A stretch of DNA of 64,000 bases. Source: Neocallimastix lanati (nom. inval.) (lineage: Eukaryota; Neocallimastigomycota; Neocallimastigomycetes; Neocallimastigales; Neocallimastigaceae). Below, in pieces: positions 1 through 12,396 of the stretch. The stretch is from contig JACVTC010000023.1 of the NCBI GenBank assembly GCA_016946835.1, positions 186,001 through 250,000 of the forward strand. Reading direction: 5' to 3'. Numbering within the stretch: position 1 is the stretch's first letter; every line of letters begins with the position of its first letter. The notes below the pieces were generated by a model. The model had not been told where the DNA came from, made no database searches, and worked only from the letters and a program-made list of their open reading frames with translations. The position numbers and the translations under genes were made by a program.

Positions 1-1196
1 TAGGTAGCAGTGGAACGATCTTCTGGATTAACAACACGTACAACAACCTTAAGATTATCGTATGGTTCAACCTTATTCCACCATCCCCATGGGTCAGAAC
101 GGTCAACTCTTTCATCACCGGTCCAAGTGTAAACATTATCATCAAAGTGACGAGTTTTGTAGTACCAGTAGGATAAACTACCAATTTCATCAGAATAACC
201 AGTTCCCTTTTCAGATTCTTCCATTGGATTGGCGTGACCACTGTTGAAACCCTTTAAGGCACAACGTACAATTTCAACTCCAGTTTGTTCAAAGGATACA
301 GCTTCCTTTACAAAGTGAATAAGTTTACGAATACCCATATGAGTAGAAATGTATGGATCATAGAAATTTTGTGGAGTTAAAGTGTACCAATACATTTCTG
401 GAACATCATCTTCTTGATCAAAAGTTGGATCACAGCCATAGAAAGCAGTTACAGCAGTTTGGAATGGACCGTAGGCATGAGCAGAGTTAACACCAAAACC
501 ATCTTCTTGAGCAGTTTCAACACCAGCGTTTAAAGTAGATTCACGAGAAGCCCAACCTAAGAAAAGAGCGAAAACCTTTAACATATTATCAGTTTCTAAG
601 TATTTACTAATAGTATCCCAATGTTCGTTAATTTCCTTGAAAATTATAGACTTTACTTCAGCAACACTTAACTCTTTAGCAGCAGCTTTTTCTTCTTCAA
701 CATCCATAGATTCTAAATAGTAACGATTGTCTTCGTATGGTAAACCAATGTTCATATCTTCACTATCATTAGATCCATCGGCTTCAGTATGGTTTGGAAC
801 AGCCTTAGTTTGAGTATGTAAAACAGCTTTTTCAACATCAAACTTGGAACCTTCACTAGAAACAATGAAACCAAAAGTGGTGTTTGTTAAAACTTTAAGA
901 ACAGCATTTGTAACTTCACCGGTAAGAACTAATTTATCTGATTGAACATCGACAACACAACCCCAACTACCAAGGAATTTATTTTTATCACCACTAAATG
1001 GAACTTCGATATACCAATTATTAAGTTTCAATTTACTGGCATTAATAATTTCACCAGTACATTCAGAGTAAGTAATAGTATCACCAGTCCATGTTTTTGA
1101 AATTTCAACATGGAAACCTGGAGTAGAAGCACTAACTAATAAAAAACTAAATAAACCATATAAGGTTATAAACAAATTTCTTTTCATGAAATCCAT
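1..1196 (-). CDS. Secreted CBM2-like plus lysozyme-like domain protein, 3' end outside window
   Basis: Continuous open frame of 398 codons from the ATG at 1196 running off the left edge. Residues 1-23 form a signal peptide (basic start, hydrophobic stretch ending V-S-A-S), so the protein is probably secreted. Residues ~28-120 resemble a CBM2-type beta-sandwich: spaced Trp (W36, W61, W78), 'NNWYIEVPF' and 'TTFGFIVS'. An acidic linker (~135-175) follows. Residues ~180-350 resemble the lysozyme/lytic transglycosylase fold: 'GWASREST' offers E219 as candidate catalytic Glu, with 'AYGPFQ' and 'FNSG' at the places where GH23-like enzymes have GLMQ-like and YNxG motifs. Fold and function are inferred from motifs by eye. 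A second Met (residue 4, 1187) is an alternative start. Codons are strongly T-ending, typical of a well expressed gene in an AT-rich genome. It is the only convincing host gene here. Confidence 0.8.
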   Translation of the reverse strand, partial: MDFMKRNLFITLYGLFSFLLVSASTPGFHVEISKTWTGDTITYSECTGEIINASKLKLNNWYIEVPFSGDKNKFLGSWGCVVDVQSDKLVLTGEVTNAVLKVLTNTTFGFIVSSEGSKFDVEKAVLHTQTKAVPNHTEADGSNDSEDMNIGLPYEDNRYYLESMDVEEEKAAAKELSVAEVKSIIFKEINEHWDTISKYLETDNMLKVFALFLGWASRESTLNAGVETAQEDGFGVNSAHAYGPFQTAVTAFYGCDPTFDQEDDVPEMYWYTLTPQNFYDPYISTHMGIRKLIHFVKEAVSFEQTGVEIVRCALKGFNSGHANPMEESEKGTGYSDEIGSLSYWYYKTRHFDDNVYTWTGDERVDRSDPWGWWNKVEPYDNLKVVVRVVNPEDRSTAT

Positions 1197-2687
1197 TGTT
1201 TGTTAAAAATTTAATACTATATACGTTATAAATAATATGTTATAAATAATAGATATAATTAAATTAATACTGATTTCTTTTTTTTTTTTTTTTAACTTTA
1301 AATCTTATATATTATTATTGTATTTTAAATAAATATATATATGTTGTTTATTTACTTTTTTTTTTTTTTTTTATTTCTTTAAAAAAATATATATATAATG
1401 AATGAATATAAATTTTTTTTCTTTTTTTTTTTAATCGATTAATATAATTAGATTTAAAGTTAATTCCTGATTACTTTAAATATTTATTTACAGATTTGTT
1501 TTATTGAAAATGAATAATTTGATTTTTATTAAATATAGATCTTTTATTTATTTTTTCTTCTCCAAATTTGTATTCTTTCTGTCTATATTTAAATATTTGA
1601 GAATCAATCCTACAAAATTTATATGTAATATGTATTAATAAAAATAATAAAAAAAAAAAAAAATAGAAAAAAATAAAAATTTTTTAATATTATATTTTTA
1701 CTTTTAAAATTTATGCCAGGTTTTATTTATTAATAATAAATTCATTTTAGTATTGGTGCAAATCTTATTTAATTAAAATATATCTATATAACTATATAAA
1801 AAAAAAAAAATTAAATAATATCCATAAAAAAATTAAATAATATTATATAAATAATAATAAAAATAAAAAAATAAAAAATAAGTATAATAATAAAATTTAA
1901 TATAAAATAATATTAAACTATTTCCCTTTAATACTATTGTTGATATATTATTGATATATTATGATTACTTTATATTATTTACATTAATCACTATTATCAT
2001 CATTAATTATTGTGATTCATTTATTATTCAATTATTCAATTATTCAATTATTTATGATTTGATTATTATTTATTATTTATTAATTATTATTCAATTATTT
2101 ATTCAATTATTTATTTATTTATTTATTTATTCAATTATTTATTTATTTATTTATTCTTAATTAGTATATATAATAATAATAAATATGAATTAATTATTCA
2201 TTTATATATTATATCCATATATCATATTTATTACAATTATTTAATTTAAATTTAATTTAATATAAAAACAATAAATAATTTATAATTTTATAATTTAATA
2301 CTAATTATATATATAAAAAGGATTAAATTCAATTTATATATTGTTTAATTGAATTAACTGTATATTACTATACATAATAATAATATTATTATTATATTAT
2401 TAAATATAAAAGCATATGTTAATTATATTAAAATATTTAAATTATATCACATGATAATTATGTTATTTATAATTATTTATATTTTTATTTTTTTTAATTT
2501 TAAATCAACGGCCTTTTTCTCTTTTTGAATAATGTTACACAACACTTAACACTTCCAAGAATTAAAAAATAATAAAATTAATGAATAATAATTAAAAAGT
2601 TATCCATTCTAGTCATAAAATCATTATCACTATTTTCATAAATAAGTATTAAATAATTAGTAAAAATAAATAATACTAATAAATAAA

Positions 2688-2759
2688 AATATAAATATAA
2701 ATATAAATATAAATATAAATAAAAATATAAATATAAATAAAAGTATAAATATAAATAAA
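2688..2759. repeat. Hexanucleotide microsatellite (ATAAAT-type)
   Basis: About a dozen near-perfect copies of ATAAAT, some with an extra A. Simple sequence repeat in spacer. Confidence 0.8.
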
Positions 2760-3365
2760 AAAAATTGTAATTATAAAATATAAATAGAGCTAAGTTTTAA
2801 TTATTATTATTAATAGTATTACCTTTTTAAGAGATTAATATTAAATATTAATAAAAAAAATTAAATAAAGGAAAAAACAATTAAATATCTAAACAAATTC
2901 ACAATATATAAATAAAAAATATATATTTGGAAACTAAATATAATTAATAGTTTTAAATTTTTGTAAAAGATATTTTTTTTTTACTTCATTTAATAGATTT
3001 TTATAATTATTATATAATAACATTAATATTTAGAACTTTTATTACTTATTTCTATTTTTTATTTATTTAATATTTAATATTTAATATTTAATATTTAATA
3101 TTTATTATTTATTATTTATTATTTAATTTTTATTTTTTTATTTGTTTTAATTTTTGTTTGTTGTTTTTTTATTTTATGTTCTTATTTTGTTTTTGTTTTT
3201 GTTGTTTAATTCTTTTTTAAAAAAAAAATGTTTCAACTTTAATTTATTATTTATTTCATATGTGGGATAATTAAATAATGGCAATCTCAATGATTTAATA
3301 TACAAATGATGATCAGTTTTTTTTTTTTTTTTTTTTGTATTAATGGAATAATAATAATTAATAAT

Positions 3366-3770
3366 TTAATTTTATTTATTTATTATTTATTATTTATTTA
3401 TTTATTATTTATTATTTATTTATTATTTATTATTTATTATTTATTATTTATTATTTATTATTTATTATTTATTATTTATTATTTATTATTTATTATTTAT
3501 TATTTATTATTTATTATTTATTATTTATTATTTATTATTTATTATTTATTATTCAATTATTTATTATTTATTATTTATTATTTATTATTCAATTATTTAT
3601 TATTTATTATTTATTATTTATTATTTATTATTTATTATTTATTATTTATTATTTATTATTTATTATTCAATTATTTATTTATTATTTATTATTTATTATT
3701 TATTATATATTATTTATTATTTATTATTTATTATTTATTTATTTATTATTTATTTATTTATTTATTTTAA
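3366..3770. repeat. Heptanucleotide minisatellite (TTATTAT)n
   Basis: Roughly 55 copies of a 7-bp unit with occasional TTCAATT interruptions. Because 7 is not a multiple of 3, all frames read the same Tyr/Leu/Phe/Ile pattern; the long open frame across it is low complexity, not a gene. Confidence 0.9.
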
Positions 3771-4859
3771 TTTTAATTTTAAATTATGATTTGTATCAAC
3801 TTTTTATTTTTAAAAATCATAAACTTTTCTATTCATCCACAATATAATTTAATAAAAAGAATAATAAATAAGCTTTTCAGCAATAATGAAATTTATTGAA
3901 GAGATGATAAAATTGATTCATCAGTTGAAAAAATTTTGAATCTTATTTATTATAATTTATACAAATAATAAAAATTATATAATAAATAAATAAATAAATT
4001 AACAATTATTTAATTAATTAATTAATTAATTAAATGAATGAATATATAATAAACAAATAAATATATATTTTTTATATAAAATTCACAATTCCTTTTAATT
4101 TAATATTAAATATTAAAATATTAAATTAAAATTGTAAAATATTAAAAAATTTAAAATTTTTCAAACTTTAATAAATATAAAAATAAATTGTTTAAAAAAA
4201 ATTTTTTTTAATTTTATTTTTTTTAAAGTTCATCCATTATAATTATAAATAAATAAATAAATAAATAATTGAATAAATAAATAAATAAATATAAAAATAA
4301 ATAAATAATAATAAATAAACAAATAATAAATAATAAATTTATCCTATTCAATAGTTTATTATTTAATAAATTGTTTAATAAATTTTATGGATGGACTTTT
4401 TTTAAATAATAAAATTGAAATAAAATAGAAATAAAACTTTTTACGGTATATTCAAATTAGTAAATAATTTTAAATAGTATAATTATTATCATTGTGTATT
4501 TTTTGTATTATTATCAGCTATTAATTAGTATATAATTATAAAAAAGAATTATCCTTTAAAAAAAATTAAATATAAAATTATAAAAAGATATATTATAAAT
4601 AAATAATTCTTTTAGAACACTTCGATATGTTATTACAATTATTATTATCTTATTATACCTATTATTTATTGTCATTATTATTTATTATTATTATTACTAT
4701 AATCTTTAATTATTATTATCATTATTATTACTATTACCTTTAATTATTATTATCATTATTTTTATTATTATTATCTTTAATAATTATAATCATTATTTTT
4801 ATTATTATTTATTAAATTATTATTATTATTTTATTATTTATTATATGTATTATTATTTA

Positions 4860-5064
4860 TGTTAAGAGTCAGGAATTTATGCACTATCATTATGTCAATT
4901 TTATTATTATATCTTATGATAAAGAGTGACTAACTCTTAATTATTCTAAATTAAATGCTTCTATATTAATACATTGCGGTTTATACATTAATTATATTAC
5001 ACTACGTTTAAATACATTATAAATATATTGTATACATATTTCATATATTTCACGTATTCTAACT
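4860..5064 (-). repeat. C1 3' LTR
   Basis: Starts TGTTAAGAG and shares with 7835-8030 the stretches 'TTATGATAAAGAGT', 'TTAATACATT' and 'CATATATTTCA'. About 205 bp against 196 bp for its partner. Confidence 0.6.
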
Positions 5065-5645
5065 TCCCCTTTAAACCTAGTTATTCTATAATGAACAAAT
5101 TGGTTTTCTGGTGAATATGTGTATATAAAATTATCCTATAATATTAACTTGTTATTATTAAACTATTATTTATTTCTATTCCAAATTAACCTTTAATTAT
5201 ATAAGAAAAAAGTAATTTTACATTATATTAATTATTTAACTCAATTTAAATATTGCTAAAATAGTTTCCTAAATATAATTAACCCTAAAACTAAGTATTT
5301 AATATTATTACACAATTAATATTTGACGTATCTAAAGCATCTCTTACAATATATGGTTTATATATTACCATTTATATGATGGAAACCTTTCTCTTGAAGG
5401 GTGATATTATACCATCTCAATTTGTGTGAATACCTATTATATATTGGGTTTTTACACCACTTTATAACCTGCTTTGAAGATAAGCAATTACTTTTATATA
5501 TTTTCGCTTTGTAGTTTTAGCAATAACTATTATAATAAATTGTTAATTGTATATCTGTGTACTTGATAAATCATAATCTAGGGGTATTAAAATTGATTGT
5601 ATTTATAATTAATTATTTTATTCTAGTCATATTGACTTATTAGTA

Positions 5646-6028
5646 AATAATATAAATTGCTTCACAATTGATTAATATTCAATATTTCAGTTAATATTTT
5701 CTTGAAGGTTAATTTTTGTTAATTTCCATTATTAGATTATTTACTCATTTCCAAGATAAATGTTATTTTTAAATAATATAAATTGCTTCACAATTGATTA
5801 ATATTCAATATTTCAGTTAATATTTTCTTGAAGGTTAATTTTTGTTAATTTCCATTATTAGATTATTTACTCATTTCCAAGATAAATGTTATTTTTAAAT
5901 AATATAAATTGTTTCACAACTGATTAATATTCAATATTTCAATTAATATTTTCTTGAAGGTTAATTTTTGTTAATTTCCATTATTAGGTTATTTACTCAT
6001 TTCCAAGATAAATGTTATTTTTAAATAA
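5646..6028. repeat. 126-bp unit, three tandem copies
   Basis: The phrase 'ATAAATTG(C/T)TTCACAA' recurs at 5652, 5778 and 5904, exactly 126 bp apart, and the whole unit is conserved with few differences. It lies inside C1; no coding potential. Confidence 0.9.
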
Positions 6029-7812
6029 TCAGCACAAAAAATCAATTAAGCAACTTTCTTTTAATATATAAAGTTCTTTATTTTATTTTGCCTACTTCCC
6101 CCTAAAATCCAAATTTCTAAAAGGATTTTATATATTCATATTTTCTTATCTTTAAAATATCAATGATAGAAGTTTAATAACTTTAAAATACTTTTCAATC
6201 AATAATTATAGTTTGTAGATGGAAAAACATCATCCATTCATATATAACTCATGGTTATATTTATTATTTTAATATACCTTTCATCACAAGGGTTTGCATT
6301 ATGATTATATTGAATTAGTTATTATCTAAATCTATTTCACGCTAGGTTTAATTATACTATTATTATTAGAATGTACCTTAGGAATTACCATTCAATTATA
6401 TTTCTCTTGAATATTTAGAATATTTTATTTTAAATTATTTTGTATGGGATCTCTGACATAAAATCTCCTCCATTATTGTACTTTAAATTTATATATATAT
6501 ATACGTGTTTGATTTGAATAAATACGCGTTAAAACTATACTTTAAATAATGTGTTTTGTTGTTTAAAAAGAATCATTAACTAATATATGACTGGTTAAAT
6601 CTTTATAATATATATTATTAAATTGTGTTGTGTAAAGATTTAATAAAATCTTTAATAATTAATTATTACATAATTAATTAATGTAATAAAATTACATAAA
6701 TTTATGATTTACGTATATGAAAATTAATTATAAATTTATGTAAACTTTTCATAAAGGATAAATTATTATTTAAATAATTTTGGATAATAAATATAATCTA
6801 AATAATTTATTTAAGTAAGTTAATTTAATTTATTTAATTTAGTTATTTTATTTTAGTTAGTTAATTTAGTTTAGTTAGTTTAAAATACTTTAAAATTAAT
6901 TTCGGAATAGTTTTAAAAAGTTAAAATTAGTTTAAATAGTTTATAAAAATAGTTTTGAATTGTAAATATATAAACATTAGTATTAATAATATTTATATAA
7001 TAAATATATAATAAATGAGTTATTATTGAATTTAATTATTATTGTAAATAAGTTGAAAGTTTATTGAATTAATTATTGTTTAGTTTAGTTAATTATTATT
7101 TAATAAAATTATTAATAAATATTTTGTTTATAAATAAATAGTAATATATGTAAATTAGATAGAAATAATATATTATAATGTAATAATGAAAAAATATAAA
7201 TACATGTAAATTTCTATAATTAAATCGATGTATTAGTTATTGACTATATGATAGTTAATAACAAAAAAGAGATTTAATTTTTTTTTTTAATTAATAAAGA
7301 TTATTTTATTTAAAAAAACGAATTTTTATTACGTGTTCTTTTTTATTTTGGTGTTAAAATTTGTTATTTGTAATCTGTTTCTGATGGAACTCTTTACATG
7401 TTGTATATATTCATGGGGTGGAAATAGTCTATCACATAGTAGATTCCTTCCTGTATAGATATATTACATTACTAATAGCCAAAAATTTATTTGTTAAAAT
7501 ATCAAATTATAATTTCAAGAGTCTCTAGTATGAGATATATAATTTTTTTATATACATTTAAGGGTACTTCGCCCTATTAAATTAATATTTTTATATTTTT
7601 GGAGTTATTTAACTTGTAATAACTTCCTTTTATCAACAATTTTAATTTATACGTTTCTTCAACTCTTCAATCTTAATTATTTTGATTATTTTATTAGGTT
7701 TCTTTAAAATTGACATAACAAATAGCTTTTATCTTAATTTAAAATTCAACTTTTTTTTTTTGACATAATATTGTTTCTGGTCAATGATTCTTTTGCTATG
7801 AATCTTTTTTTA

Positions 7813-7834
7813 GAGTCAGATGAGACTTTTAATC
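7813..7834 (-). promoter_or_regulatory. C1 primer-binding site, tRNA-Lys(UUU) anticodon arm
   Basis: Directly adjoins the 5' LTR. The plus strand reads TGAGACTTTTAATC at 7821-7834, the anticodon-arm sequence of tRNA-Lys with TTT as anticodon; the minus-strand element RNA is its complement. The site would pair with the end of a tRNA 5' half rather than with a tRNA 3' CCA end. Confidence 0.65.
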
Positions 7835-8030
7835 TGTTAAGGGTTAGGTTTTAAATTATTTTATCTTGAATTTATGGGTTATAATTATGTTTTATGATAA
7901 AGAGTTACTTAATTATTCTATATTAAATGCTTTTATATTAATACATTATAGCTCATACATTATATATTTTAACAATGCGCTTCAATACATTTGAAGCTTA
8001 TTTTTCATATATATTTCATATATTCTAACA
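7835..8030 (-). repeat. C1 5' LTR
   Basis: Begins TGTTA and ends TAACA (plus-strand view), 196 bp, with perfect TG...CA ends. Partner of 4860-5064. Confidence 0.6.
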
Positions 8031-9845
8031 ATTCATTATTATTATTTATTATTTTATTAGTATTACTATTTATTATTACATTTTTATAATTTATTTCATA
8101 ATTTTTATTACATTTTTATAATTATTCTATTAATTTATTATTTCATGATTTTTTATTATCTCATTTTTATAATATATTTATTATTTCATTGATATTATTT
8201 CTTATAACATATCATCATGGAATATGGTACAATCTTCCATTCCTTTTAAGAATTTCTAATTCGATGTGGTTTTCCTCTTTATGGAATTGTAATTGAAAGC
8301 TGTAAAATAGACCAGATTAAAACAACTATAATATTCGATACTTCCATTATGGCTTATTTTTTCCATAAAAATAATATTTATAATTTTATTATTGATTGAT
8401 TTAATAATATTAATTTGTCTTTCACAATTGTTTTTTTTTATTTTTTTACTGATTTATTATTACCTTTTTTTTTTTTTTTTATTAAAAAAAATTTTTTTTT
8501 TAATTACTTTTTTCAACATCATTATTTATATTTACCAACTATTCAATTATCTATATTAATTCAATATCAAACCAATCCATAGGGTTATTATTTTCTTTTG
8601 ATTCTAGACATAATCAGTTCTTCCCATTTAGGTTCATATATTTTTTTTTTTTTTAAGATTAGCTCCATAATAAATTATATTTAAATAAATTAATTTGATT
8701 TAAAAAGATACATTCCCAGATTATGTAATAGGTTTTACTAGTGAATCTAACCATTAGATAATTTTTTTTTTTATAAAAAGTGTACAAAGTTTTATAAATT
8801 AATTAATTTCAATATTTGAAATTATGCTTTAGAATCTTTTATTTAATTTTTTAATAATACGTTTTATTAAGATTAATATTATGAGTTGTTATTGTTTTAA
8901 TTAAGTTAATAAAAGGGGTAAGGGTTAAATATTTGATTATTATGTATAAATATTTTTTTAAATCTTTTTTATTTTGTCTCATATTTCATTAGGGGGTTTA
9001 TTAAGGTTAAATTGGGAGAGTAATTTTATAAAGATTTAATTTTTTAATAATATGTTTTATTAAAATTAATTTTTAGAGTTTTTATTGTTATAATTAATAA
9101 AGTTAATTAGTTAAGGGTTAGAAATTTGATTATTATTTTAAATAGTTTTTAAAAAAAATTGTTCCTTGTCTCGTATTTCATTCGTTGGTTTATTGAAGTT
9201 AATTGGGAGCGCAATATTACAAAGATTTAATTTTAATAATAAGTTTTATCAAGATTAGTATTAAGAGTTGTTATTGTTATAATTAGTAAAGCTAATTAGT
9301 TAAGGGTTAAGGGTTAGATATTTGATTATTTTGTATAAATATTTTTTAAAAAAATTTTTCCTTACATTAGTATTTAATTAGGGGGTTTATTAAGGTTAAT
9401 TGAGTGAGTAATCTTACAAAGATTTAATTTCTTAATATGTTTTATAAAGATTAATATTAAGAGTTGTTACTGCTAAAATTAACATAAATTTTATGTTATG
9501 AAAATATGTAAAAAATTTATAAATTAATAAAGTTTTGTTTTATTTCATTTTAATTATTTTATTTTATTGTATTTTTTATTATATTTTTAATTATTTTTAA
9601 TATTTATTATTTTAATATTTTATATTTTATTAATTATAATAAATTTATATTATTATTATTATTTTATGAATATTTTATTTTAATATTTTATATATTTATT
9701 TTATACTTTTATATACCTTCAATATTTAATTGCTATATTTATTATTTATTTATTTATTTATTTACAATTAAAATTATATATTTAAGTAATTTATATCTGT
9801 AGTGAGACGTTTCCGGATAGTGTATATTTAAATTTGCTATATACA
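8031..9845. other. A/T-rich spacer, no gene seen
   Basis: Mostly A/T with homopolymer runs and the tandem repeat listed separately. A short moderately complex stretch near 8210-8360 has no readable frame; it may be very old element debris. The 3' LTR of remnant E6 may end at 9845 (…ATACA), but its start cannot be placed. Confidence 0.5.
8835..9480. repeat. ~190-bp diverged tandem repeat, about 3.3 copies
   Basis: The phrase 'GTTTTATnAAGATTA' recurs at 8861, 9054, 9243 and 9439 (spacing 193, 189, 196). Each unit also has 'GGTTTATTAAGGTTAA', 'ACAAAGATTTAATTT' and TTAAGGGTTA-like runs. Copies are clearly diverged. Confidence 0.75.
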
Positions 9846-10209
9846 CCCGTACTCCCCCTCCTGGACACTAGAATAAATATAAATTAATAAACTAATTGGA
9901 GTATTCACTATTCTTTCAAGCTATTAACCCCTTTCGTTTATCTTTACTTAAATAAAAAAATATATACAATTATTTAAAAAGAAAAACTATTAAAATAGCA
10001 ATTAAAAATATTTAAAAAAATACAAAAATTATTATTATTATTATTTTTTATTTATTTATTTGTTATCGGTTATTATTACAAGATTCACAATTACAATTAA
10101 AATTAAGTTTATATATTACAACTTAAAAAAAAAAAAAAATAAACTTAATTAAAAAGAAGGTAAATTAACAAACCTAATACAACTTGAAAAACCACTATCT
10201 ATTACAACT

Positions 10210-10510
10210 GCCAACCTCGCAGAGGGACCTTAGTATTTCGGTATACTAAGTGAATTTGCCAGAGTCAAGTGGAGGAGCACTCAAACCGTGTTGAACGTAT
10301 AATGAGTGATCTATAGGGTAATTTCTGCTTCCCAACAGTATTTACCGCTATATCTAATCGGGGTTCGATTAGTTAGTAATCGACCCCTCTCCAAACACTC
10401 GATTAAACCACTCGCAATTATAGAATTATCTATAACTGCTTAGTACGCAGTACGCTCAGTTTAAAGTTTTATTTGGAGCATGCGAAGACCAAATAAAACT
10501 GATGTTAATT
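10210..10510 (-). promoter_or_regulatory. Structured 5' leader of E6
   Basis: Three clear inverted repeats: CTTAGTAT/ATACTAAG around 10229-10250; a GGGGTTCGATTA/TAATCGACCCC pair around 10361-10387 with one bulge; and a perfect 12-bp stem AGTTTTATTTGG/CCAAATAAAACT at 10475-10486 and 10499-10510. The position between primer site and missing gag suggests an RNA leader (packaging or dimer signals), by analogy only. Confidence 0.45.
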
Positions 10511-10685
10511 TTTATAACACGCCAACAATATCACACTAAAAACCGATAACAATAAAAAATAAAGTATGATGATGATGATAAAAGTGTGAAAATATTTTTT
10601 TTTTTTTTTTTATATTTAATTAATTTTAATTTAATTTAATTTAAATCAATTTAGTTTTTATAAAAAAAAAATTTTTTTTTTAATG

Positions 10686-10800
10686 ATTCCAGTAGTTCTA
10701 GTAGTTTCAGTAGTTCCCGTAACTTTCAAAGGTTCCAGTAGCTTCCAAAAGTTCCAGTAGCTTCCAAAGGTTAGTTCCAGCAGCTTCCAAAGTTTCTTCT
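10686..10800. repeat. Degenerate short repeat (TTCCAGTAGCTTCC-type)
   Basis: Repeated 'TTCCAGTAGnTTCnA(A)AG' units of about 20 bp plus a run of TTC. Lies between the E6 primer site and its leader. Confidence 0.7.
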
Positions 10801-10816
10801 TCTTCTTCTTCGTCTT

Positions 10817-10832
10817 CCCGATATCTCCACCA
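10817..10832 (-). promoter_or_regulatory. E6 primer-binding site
   Basis: Minus strand reads TGGTGGAGATATCGGG, identical to the sites of E1, E2 and E3, four bases from the presumed LTR end. Confidence 0.7.
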
Positions 10833-10859
10833 ATTTTGGTAGACTCGGGGTTAGACTTA

Positions 10860-10905
10860 ATTAAATCAAGCAGGGGGGATGGGAATTACCCTGCTTTGAT
10901 TTAAT
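10860..10905. repeat. Long inverted repeat at the end of the E6 5' LTR
   Basis: ATTAAATCAAGCAGGG (10860-10875) pairs with CCCTGCTTTGATTTAAT (10889-10905) with one bulged T and a 13-base loop. In element RNA it would lie in U5, close to the primer site. Confidence 0.7.
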
Positions 10906-12336
10906 AAACTTAATAAAAAATTTTTTTAATAAAATTATTTATTATTTATTAATATTTAATATTTTCTTCAAGTATATATTTTTATTTTGAAAATTCTTTG
11001 TTATATTTATATTTTTTTTTGTAAATTAAACTATAATTATTTGTTTATAATTTTATAGAATTATTGAATTAATTTTATATCAATAATTCATTTTTGTTTT
11101 AATTTTTATAAATATAATAATATAATATTTAAATATAATTTAATTAGAAATAATTATAAAATAAATATATAAAAAATAGTTTTTACTATTTTCTTTGATA
11201 TTTTTAAGTTAAATAAAATGTTTTTAAAAATTAATATAATAAATTTAATAATCTTTAATTATTTTAAATAATACTTGTAATTATTTTCAAAAATAAAATA
11301 AAATTTTTATAATATTTAATTAATAATTTTAATAGTAAATTTGATAATATTTAAATAATAAATTTTTATAATAATTAATAGTTTTTAATAATAATTTTTA
11401 ATAATAAATTTAATTAATAATTTTAATAACTTTATAATAATATTTAATTAATAATTTAATAATAAATAAATTTTTATATTAATATTTAATAATTTTAATA
11501 ATTTTATAATATTAATAGTTTATAATAAATTTTATAATAATAATATTTAATTAATAATTTTAATAATTTATAATATCTTAAAAGTATACAATTTTAATAT
11601 TTACAATAGTATTTTAATATACACATATATTTAATAACATAACAATAAAGTAATTAATTAAAATTGATTTAAAATTATTTACAAGTTAAAATTAATTTAT
11701 ATCAAAATAAAATAATTTTTATAATTAGGTTTAGGTTATCAAGAATATAGGAAAGTACAATTCAGTAAAGAATTATTAATAATATTTTATACAAAATAAA
11801 GGTTATTAATTCATTCTTTACCATCAAATGATACGATATTTTTATTAAACATCAATATCAATATTTATTTTATTTATACGATAACAGTAGGGAATAATTG
11901 ACAAAATAATATATTCTAATATTATATAGAATAATACATACAATAATAATATTCACACTTTAATATTTAGTTTATTTATTTTTTTTTTATTTATTTATTA
12001 TCATTCATTAATAAAAATACATCATCAATGTAAATATTTGTTAACTAGTTAAAATATAATTAAATCATTCAATAAAATATAATTAATTACTAAAATCTCT
12101 TATGTTATTAATGTAAACTAAATATAAAACTACACTAAGCTATACTAATAAACATGTTTATAGGTTAAATTATTACTAAAACTAAATTAATATTAATAAA
12201 AGAACCATTCTTTAAACTATTATTATTTACTAACTATATAAAATATTATTAAATTATTATTAACCAATAAGATTTCATCAAATAATTTCTAACCTAAATT
12301 TCACTAAATTATGGTATTTATGGTGGTACCGTATCA
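10906..12336. other. A/T-rich LTR-type sequence between E6 and E5
   Basis: No gene. It should hold the 5' LTR of E6 (from 10837) and the 3' LTR of E5 (ending GTATCA at 12336), both on the minus strand, but the inner boundaries cannot be placed by eye. AATATTTAATAATTTTAATAA-like phrases recur. Confidence 0.4.
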
Positions 12337-12396
12337 AGATGCCCCCACTGAAATTAGACTTCGTCCCTTGAAGTCACCAAAATTTAGTTACTTTCA

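Larger units (their letters stand above)
1197..4859. other. A/T-only spacer upstream of the secreted-protein gene
   Basis: I see no gene. The stretch is almost pure A/T with homopolymer runs (e.g. near 1277, 1360, 1650) and simple repeats listed separately. The promoter of the gene at the left edge must lie in its first few hundred bases; TA-rich boxes near 1220-1250 are possible TATA elements but cannot be told from background. Confidence 0.7.
4860..8030 (-). mobile_element. C1: old copia-like LTR retrotransposon, degenerate
   Basis: Two related ~200-bp LTRs with TGTTA...TAACA-type ends flank ~2.8 kb. A purine-rich tract on the minus strand (5065-5077) abuts the left LTR, and a primer-binding site abuts the right LTR on its left side, which sets minus orientation. 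The primer site matches the anticodon arm of tRNA-Lys(UUU), a half-tRNA priming style known from some copia-group elements. The interior has no readable gene and holds a 126-bp triple repeat. LTRs differ at many sites, so it is old. Class is inferred from LTR size, polypurine tract and primer type, not from protein. Confidence 0.6.
9846..10836 (-). mobile_element. E6: short gypsy-like remnant (polypurine tract, leader, primer site)
   Basis: On the minus strand: a polypurine tract AGGAGGGGGAGTACGGG (plus 9846-9862), about 1 kb without coding sequence, then at 10817-10832 the same primer-site sequence as E1, E2 and E3, followed by a likely 5' LTR starting TGGTAGAC at 10837. The region 10140-10560 is less AT-rich than its surroundings and full of inverted repeats, like the 5' leaders of E1 and E5. 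Either a heavily reduced remnant or a short non-autonomous element. No gag or pol is recognisable. Confidence 0.45.

Noticed and set aside
1951-2160. 69-codon open frame
   Set aside because: Low-complexity ATT/TTA sequence in spacer.
3306-3770. 154-codon open frame rich in Tyr/Leu/Phe/Ile
   Set aside because: Read-through of a 7-bp minisatellite; every frame gives the same pattern.
4860-8030. A host gene in the more complex sequence of C1's interior
   Set aside because: No open frame of useful length and no recognisable protein motif on either strand.
9290-9320. TTAAGGGTTAAGGGTTAG as telomere-type repeat
   Set aside because: Only two imperfect units, part of a ~190-bp diverged repeat; no array.
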